Shown in pieces: positions 16,784 through 21,301 of a DNA stretch of 21,301 nucleotides; position 1 is the first letter of the stretch, and each line of letters opens with the position of its first letter. The stretch is from JALOAF01 sp035446765. GTDB taxonomy: Bacteria; Patescibacteriota; Gracilibacteria; Absconditabacterales; Absconditicoccaceae. A program made the position numbers and the translations under genes. Under the pieces are notes generated by a model, which saw nothing but the letters and a program-made list of their open reading frames with translations, was not told the origin of the DNA and ran no database searches. The stretch covers positions 1 through 21,301 of the forward strand of contig DAOTFU010000017.1 of NCBI GenBank assembly GCA_035446765.1, in the 5' to 3' direction.

Positions 16784-18259
16784 ATGTCAAAATATTTGAA
16801 GACCATATGACTGGAAATACACATCAAACTAAATAGCGACAGCAAGATGTTTTGTCAGTGTAGAAACGAACAAAACTTTGATACGCTGCTGCCAAATACA
16901 AATATCTGTCCTGTGTGTACTGGTCAACCTGGAGCTTTGCCTACTTTGAGCAAAGATGTTTTGGATTTGTCTTTAAAACTTGGTAAAGCCTTAAATTGTA
17001 AAATAAACAAAGAATCACAATTTGATAGAAAATCTTATTTCTATCCAGATTTACCTATGGGTTATCAGATCACACAACTATATAAGCCGACCAATGTAGA
17101 TGGTAAGGTAAAGTTTTTTGTAAATAACTATGAGGAAGAAAGAGAGATAAATATACTAGATGCGCATATGGAAAGTGACACCGCAAAGATGATACACAAT
17201 GAATGACAAGCGCTTATTGATTTCAATCGTGCTGGTACTCCTCTGGTAGAAATTGTGACTTGACCAGACTTTACCAATGAAGATGAAGTAGTAGAATTTC
17301 TCAAAGAATTGCAAAGAATAGTAAGATACAATGACATATCCAATGCAGATATGGAAAAATGACAAATGAGAGTAGATGTAAACATCTCAATTAGGAAAAG
17401 TGAATCTGAACCACTTGGGACAAGAGTAGAATTGAAAAATATAAATTCTTTTGGTATGATAAAAAGAGCTATACAGCACGAATATCAAAGACAGGTAGAT
17501 ATGATAGAAGAATGAGAAAAATTTGGTCAGCAAACAAGAATGTGGAATGATATAGAGTGAATAAGTAAATTGATGAGATCTAAAGAAGACGCACTAGATT
17601 ATAGATATTTCCCAGAACCAGATATGCCAATACTAAGTCTCAGCGATGAAATATTGCAACGCTGCAACGATGAGACGTTAACAATTCCTCATGATATTAT
17701 CAAAAAGTTTAAACAAGAATATTGATTTCACAAAGAATACATCAATGCACTAATTGGTGATCAGACAACATTAGATTATTTCCTAGACATTTTGTCATCC
17801 TTGACCCCGCAGGACTGCGTGGGGAAGGATATAAATGTATATGCTAAAACTATTGCAAAGCGAATAGCTGGACCAATCAGCGCCTATATCAAAGAAAAAT
17901 TTGTAGATATAAATAATTTAAAATTTGATATAAAACAATTTAAAGATTTTTTGAATATTACAAACGAATGAAAAATAATGGAAAACCAGATGAAAATAGT
18001 AATGGATGAAATGTTGGAAACATGAAAAAGTGCACAAGAAATAATCAAAGAAAAATGATTTGATACTCCTGCTGTAGATAGCGGAGAATTAGAATGAATA
18101 GTCAAAAAAGTATTAGATGAGAACCCAAGTATCGTAGAACAGTATAAAGGTGGAAAAACTAGTACAATATGATTTTTTGTATGACAAGTAATGAAAAAAA
18201 CTCAATGAAAAGCTAATCCCAAAAAAGTTAAAGAAATTGTAGCAAAAGTTTTAGGATAA
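16784..18259 (+). CDS. gatB: Asp-tRNA(Asn)/Glu-tRNA(Gln) amidotransferase subunit B
   Basis: GatB is the kinase-like subunit of the GatCAB complex that converts misacylated Glu-tRNA(Gln) or Asp-tRNA(Asn) to the correct amide forms. The 491-aa protein starts MSKYLKTIGLEIHIKLNSDS (Gly9 is TGA), then KMFCQC...NICPVCTGQPGALP, the zinc-binding Cys motif and GatB signature. Further family blocks are FDRKSYFYPDLPMGYQITQ, DFNRAGTPLVEI, RVDVNISI, VELKNINSF and DYRYFPEPDMP. The C-terminal tail domain ends FFVGQVMKKTQGKANPKKV, as in the family. The ATG at 16784, not the later one at 16847, gives the complete N-terminus. A GC-rich hairpin element codes for residues 339-349 and may explain the slightly high length. 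gatA and gatC are not in the window. Confidence 0.96.
17797..17830 (+). repeat. In-frame palindromic element within gatB
   Basis: ATCCTT (17797-17802) pairs with AAGGAT (17825-17830), and CCCCGCA (17805-17811) with TGCGTGGGG (17816-17824, two bases bulged). It shares the 12-mer TTGACCCCGCAG with the rubrerythrin element. It encodes SLTPQDCVGKD in a linker region of GatB. Confidence 0.7.
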
Positions 18260-18473
18260 AATTCAGTATACTGTCTATATACAACATATTTCGCATAATA
18301 TACAAAAAATTGCATATTTAAAGCGAAACACTTCGCATAGAGACTAGGTTGAGACGAAATAGCTCCGCTTAAAATGTCACTTTTTTTACTAAAAAAATAA
18401 ACTAAAAAATACTATTGATTTTGTACAAAAAACATATATATGTTTTTTTGTTTTATTTAATATTAATAAACAA
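18260..18473. other. 214-bp intergenic region after gatB
   Basis: No gene seen. It holds a small hairpin GCGAA-ACAC-TTCGC (18323-18336), a direct repeat TTCGCATA (18290-18297 and 18332-18339) and a relatively GC-rich patch (about 18340-18370). Near its end lies a perfect 22-bp palindrome (18427-18448; half site AAAAAACATAT) that overlaps a possible promoter (TTGATT 18415-18420, 16 bp, TATATG 18437-18442). The palindrome may be an operator of the acidic ORF or an A/T-rich terminator for gatB. Confidence 0.5.
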
Positions 18474-18590
18474 ATGACAGACCACACTGATCAAGATGAA
18501 GAAGAAATGGTAAACTTAGAAGAAGATTTGGACTATGATGAAGAACGAGAAGATGAGGAAGATGAAGATGAAGAAAAGGATAACTGGTAA
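18474..18590 (+). CDS. 38-aa highly acidic mini-protein
   Basis: The ORF encodes MTDHTDQDEEEMVNLEEDLD, then YDEEREDEEDEDEEKDNW. About 23 of 38 residues are Asp or Glu. It is preceded by an A/T-rich leader of the type used by other genes here (TAATATTAATAAACAA before ATG) and followed by a good terminator 37 bp downstream, which supports expression as its own unit. Such acidic tails can mimic DNA or bind basic proteins or metal ions, but nothing assigns a function. It has no TGA, and Gly is absent. Confidence 0.55.
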   Translation: MTDHTDQDEEEMVNLEEDLDYDEEREDEEDEDEEKDNW

Positions 18591-18619
18591 AATATTGCAT
18601 ATCAAAAAATTATTTGTTA

Positions 18620-18652
18620 TAAAAAAACGGTCTCAGTCTAGACCGTTTTTTA
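18620..18652. terminator. Bidirectional intrinsic terminator
   Basis: ACGGTCT (18627-18633), loop CAGTCT, AGACCGT (18640-18646), with seven A upstream and a T run downstream. It ends the acidic ORF on the plus strand and the thioredoxin-CcdA gene on the minus strand. Confidence 0.92.
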
Positions 18653-18672
18653 TTATTTGATTTTTGGATTTA

Positions 18673-19968
18673 TTACATAGTAAGTAATACGTAAAGTCAC
18701 AAACCAAGCATTAGAAGTCAAACTATCAAGTGTATTATTTTTGAATTTTTCTTTTTGATAGCTGCCAACTCCTCTGCTGACTTAAATCATAATCATACAA
18801 GCAATGTGATAATAAGCATTGGTATGATAAATATGATATTGTATATAGCTAGGTAAATGTATCATCGCAAATTGATATTTTTGGATTCTGATGCTAAGTA
18901 TCAAAGTATAGTAATGTATGGTCAAGAAGTACAAGGAAGTAAAAACAAACTAATAACAAATCCAGTAAAAAATGCTCATATAGGAGAAACAATGGATTTT
19001 ATTGTTTTTTGCAGTCTAGGTCTTCGTGATAATGGCACTTCCATAATAAATCCTTTACCATATCGAAAAAAGTCTTTTAAATTTGCAAGTCATACTATAA
19101 TACCAAGTATTCAGACTATTCGCTTGATGAGCATTGTATTGCCTGCTGTAGCAAGAGCTGAAAACAGACCAAGTCACATAGCAAAATAAGATATAAATAT
19201 TGAGAGAGCAAAAAGTAATCAAGCTAATATTGCTCTTTTTTTATTTTTAGTCTCTACCAATATAGTAGAAAGAAGTATGAGCATCACTGCAAAAGCACAA
19301 GGATTGATACTATCTGCTAATGCAGCTGGCATCATTATACCCAAAAACTTAGCATGATTTCAAGCTAAATTTTCTAAATCCGATTCTGTCTCTAGTTTAC
19401 CAGACACTTCTTCATCATTAATTTCCTCACACTGTTCAATTTCATCTAGACTTTCATTATCTTTTTGTACATTATCAATATTCTCGTCAATATCATTATG
19501 CTCTGTGGACAATATTAAATTCTCAGGTATAGAACTATGAACTTCTTGAGTATCATTATTATGAGAATTATTTGGAGAATTATTTGTAGAATTATTATAT
19601 AAATTATCCTCTATTTGTTCACTTTCTGTTTCAATCAATGATTCAAAAAAATCAATTATTTTTACATCTCACATAAGATAATTACAATTCGAATCATTAT
19701 CTATAACCAAAAAAGGTACTCAAGCTCTAGAATTATCTATACCCAATTTGTCTATATAATAATAAAATGTGTCTAAGTTATCTCTATTAAAATACATTTC
19801 TCTTACGTCTACATCATATTTTTCAACTACATTATTTTCTTGAAAAAAATTCTCTACACTAGCACAGTGTGGACAACCATTTCCATAAAAGAAAATGTAT
19901 TCTTGCGCAGAAGAAAACGCAAAAAATCAAAAAAGTAAAACGAGAAAAGTTAATATTATTTTTTTCAT
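18673..19968 (-). CDS. Thioredoxin-like / CcdA (DsbD-type) membrane fusion protein
   Basis: A 431-aa exported and membrane-bound thiol-redox protein. It begins with a signal peptide (about 1-21, MKKIILTFLVLLFGFFAFSS), then a thioredoxin-fold domain with the active site C32-PH-C35 (CPHC, the DsbA type) and the cis-Pro loop AGVPFLVI. An Asn/Ser- and acid-rich linker (about 120-205, with NNST/NNSP/NNSH repeats) leads to a six-helix CcdA/DsbD-beta domain. This carries the two membrane Cys in DSINPCAFAV (Cys224) and LPCTSGPY (Cys346). CcdA passes electrons from cytoplasmic thioredoxin to outside thiols; here the receiver appears fused to it. Many TGA codons encode Gly. Possible substrates include Cys-paired surface proteins such as the SLH-like one at 4676. 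Confidence 0.88.
19551..19604 (-). repeat. 12-bp tandem repeat encoding the Asn-Asn-Ser linker
   Basis: Three to four imperfect 12-bp units (coding-strand form AATAATTCTNCA) encode NNST-NNSP-NNSH-NND in the linker of the thioredoxin-CcdA fusion. This suggests linker length can change by slippage. Confidence 0.65.
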
Positions 19969-20001
19969 TTTTTAATATTTGCGGTTAAAAATTCATTTAT
20001 T

Positions 20002-20088
20002 CCTCACTTTCTAAGGGAGATGTCCGAAGAGTGGTGGGTTTTAAAACCCCTTCCCACAAAGTGGGACCTTCCCCTTTGAAAAGGGGAC
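20002..20088 (+). repeat. Interspersed multi-hairpin repeat, locus 4 (diverged)
   Basis: Contains AAGGGAGATGTCCGAAG, shared with locus 1, then the hairpins GGGTTTTAAAACCC, TCCCACAAAGTGGGA and CCCCTTTGAAAAGGGG, ending AC as the other units do. The hairpin order matches loci 2 and 3 but sequences have drifted in paired fashion. It lies between the lipoprotein and thioredoxin-CcdA genes. Confidence 0.75.
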
Positions 20089-20101
20089 AATTTATCTTGT
20101 T

Positions 20102-20662
20102 TTATCTTGTATAGTCTTGTGCTATATCTTCCATTTTTGCTCGATCTGCTACATCTATTTCAAGTTTTCAATCTTCGTCTACTGTGATGGCGATGATATA
20201 ATCTTCAGTAGGTTTCTCCATAAGATTATAATTGGTATATACTGCTCACTTTAGCTCTCACATCAATTCTTGCATCTGTGTGTTTTGGTCTCACATCTCA
20301 GCCATCATTTCTTGTGCCATCTGAAATTCTTGGCTAATACTGACTCATGCTTTTTGTGCAATAAGCTCAGCTTGTTGCATTGCGGTATCATAATCTCATT
20401 GATAAGCAAAATGTATAGAATTAAATCATTCCAATTTTTCTGTAGTCTGATAAGATTCTTCTTGTAGTAATTCTAATCCGTCTGGTGCATCGATATCCAA
20501 ATCTTTTACCCAATCTGGTATAGAAAGATCTTGATTTTGTGTCTCTATAGCTTCCAGCTGATCTTGTAGACTCAAATCATCTTGTGTATTGTTTTTGTTG
20601 CATCCAGCAAGTAAAACCGTAGACAACAACAAAACTGGCAATATAATTCATAATTTTTTCAT
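20102..20662 (-). CDS. Predicted lipoprotein of unknown function
   Basis: A 186-aa lipoprotein. The signal peptide MKKLGIILPVLLLSTVLLAG ends in a lipobox LAG-C with Cys21 as the lipidated residue. The mature part is acidic and mostly helical (QDDLSLQDQLEAIETQNQDL; YDTAMQQAELIAQKAGVSIS; QEFQMAQEMMAEMGDQNTQM), then a short beta-rich end (DYIIAITVDEDGKLEIDVAD). No family is recognised. About six TGA codons encode Gly. It starts 11 bp after the His-rich membrane protein gene and is surely in the same transcript. Confidence 0.83.
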
Positions 20663-20673
20663 ATTGTAATATT

Positions 20674-21255
20674 TTATTGATTAAATGCTTCTTGATTTTT
20701 AAGGATATATATCATAAATATGATATAAAATATGATTGTTCGTGGAGAGGGTATAGCTTTGAATACTCCAAACAAAACAGCTATAATAAAGTAAGCTATG
20801 TAAGCCATAGCCAAAAATGTTGCGAAAAATGGTGTTCGTTTTTTCATCTTTATCAGACCAAAACCTAGCAACATACCTATAATTACATAAACTAAGTTTA
20901 GCAATAATATAAGTATAAATCCTCATTTGAAATAAGCTAATAATATTCATATGGTACCCAATGTGGTAAGTAGTCAAATAGCTCAAAATACCACCATTAC
21001 TCGTCATATAATTTTTGTGATGGTATCTAGGTTGGTTTTTACCCACTTATTGGTATTGTTCACTATTTTAGAAGACAATACTTTGTGAATAAAATCTAAA
21101 TCCATTACTTTTTGTACATACTTTACTTTTTTTTGCAGTTTGGCCATCATTTTGTCTATTTTTTTCTCAAATTCTGCTTTGTGAGAATGACCGTGATGAC
21201 TAGTACTTTTTTCATTTACTACTTTGTGTGAACCAGTAGTTTTTTTTGTTGGCAT
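20674..21255 (-). CDS. Membrane protein with His-rich basic N-terminus
   Basis: A 193-aa protein. The N-terminal ~80 residues are soluble and basic with a His cluster (TSHHGHSHKAEF, about 19-30), followed by a helical stretch (KKIDKMMAKLQKKVKYVQKV). Four membrane helices follow from about residue 84 to the end (for example VMVVFGAIGLLTTLGTIGIL and LIKMKKRTPFFATFLAMAYI). Five TGA codons are in frame near residues 84-113. The His cluster could bind a metal such as Zn or Ni, but this is inference. No family is assigned. It is the first gene of the operon with the lipoprotein. A TATAAT -10 box lies at 21274-21269, about 14 nt before the ATG, implying a very short leader. Confidence 0.82.
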
Positions 21256-21268
21256 AATCTTTTTGTAA

Positions 21269-21274
21269 ATTATA
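21269..21274 (-). promoter_or_regulatory. Probable -10 box of the membrane protein-lipoprotein operon
   Basis: A perfect TATAAT on the minus strand, 13 bp upstream of the ATG at 21255; the -35 is not recognisable before the window ends. Confidence 0.45.
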
Positions 21275-21301
21275 AAAATAGTATCTTTTGTATATCGATG
21301 T

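Noticed and set aside
16768..16847. ATG at 16768 or 16847 as the gatB start
   Set aside because: The 16768 frame hits TAA within the expected N-terminus; 16847 would cut off the conserved IGLEIH block. ATG 16784 gives the complete family N-terminus.
2665..20088. CRISPR array from the repeated hairpin units
   Set aside because: Copies are scattered kilobases apart with no regular spacers and no cas genes nearby.
446..21255. Apparent premature stops or pseudogenes in almost every gene
   Set aside because: All interruptions are TGA and fall on conserved Gly positions; with UGA = Gly the proteins are complete, with no TAA or TAG inside them.

Overview
The window comes from a bacterium that reads UGA as glycine (translation table 25), so most likely an Absconditabacteria (SR1) or Gracilibacteria member of the Candidate Phyla Radiation. 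Read with the standard code, nearly every gene falls into short fragments. Read with UGA = Gly, each becomes one full-length protein, and the UGA codons fall on invariant glycines: TrpS HIGN, the CTP synthase P-loop, the histidine kinase DTGVGI box and the response regulator LPGMDG. No gene in the window ends in TGA; all end in TAA or TAG. The DNA is AT-rich. Most starts follow an A/T-rich leader without a Shine-Dalgarno (SD) sequence.

Layout: the C-terminal part of dnaA (1-423) is followed by an MFS transporter (446-1624). trpS and pyrG lie on the minus strand (1662-4414) with a palindromic repeat cluster between them. A 261-bp intergenic region with nested inverted repeats leads to a plus-strand run: a two-module SLH-like surface protein (4676-6484), ruvB, a TspO/MBR-like membrane protein and a DUF5652-like small membrane protein. 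Next is an unusual cassette of three small, translationally chained ORFs (8624-9127) with strong SD sites and no UGA codons, closed by a terminator. DUF1653 and rubrerythrin genes follow (9268-10110), converging on a minus-strand MATE exporter (10149-11477).

The middle holds a probable stress-sensing group: a secreted small helical protein (11653-12201), a histidine kinase (12397-13632) and an OmpR-type response regulator (13758-14411). Copies of the same palindromic repeat precede and follow the kinase gene. The regulator overlaps tail to tail with a minus-strand two-gene operon (14408-15423) that has an exact consensus sigma70 promoter. tRNA-Arg(GCG) lies just upstream of that promoter.

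The last part has a conserved CPR-type protein of unknown function (15789-16400), a 64-aa orphan ORF, gatB (16784-18259) and a 38-aa highly acidic ORF. A minus-strand group follows: a His-rich membrane protein, a lipoprotein and a CPHC-thioredoxin/CcdA fusion (21255-18673).

Points of most interest: (1) the SD-driven three-ORF cassette, which looks foreign; (2) a mobile-looking multi-hairpin repeat at four loci; (3) a short GC-rich palindromic element inserted in frame inside two unrelated proteins, rubrerythrin and GatB; (4) a thiol-redox theme, in which the SLH-like protein has Cys pairs at identical spacing in both modules and the window also encodes a thioredoxin-CcdA fusion.
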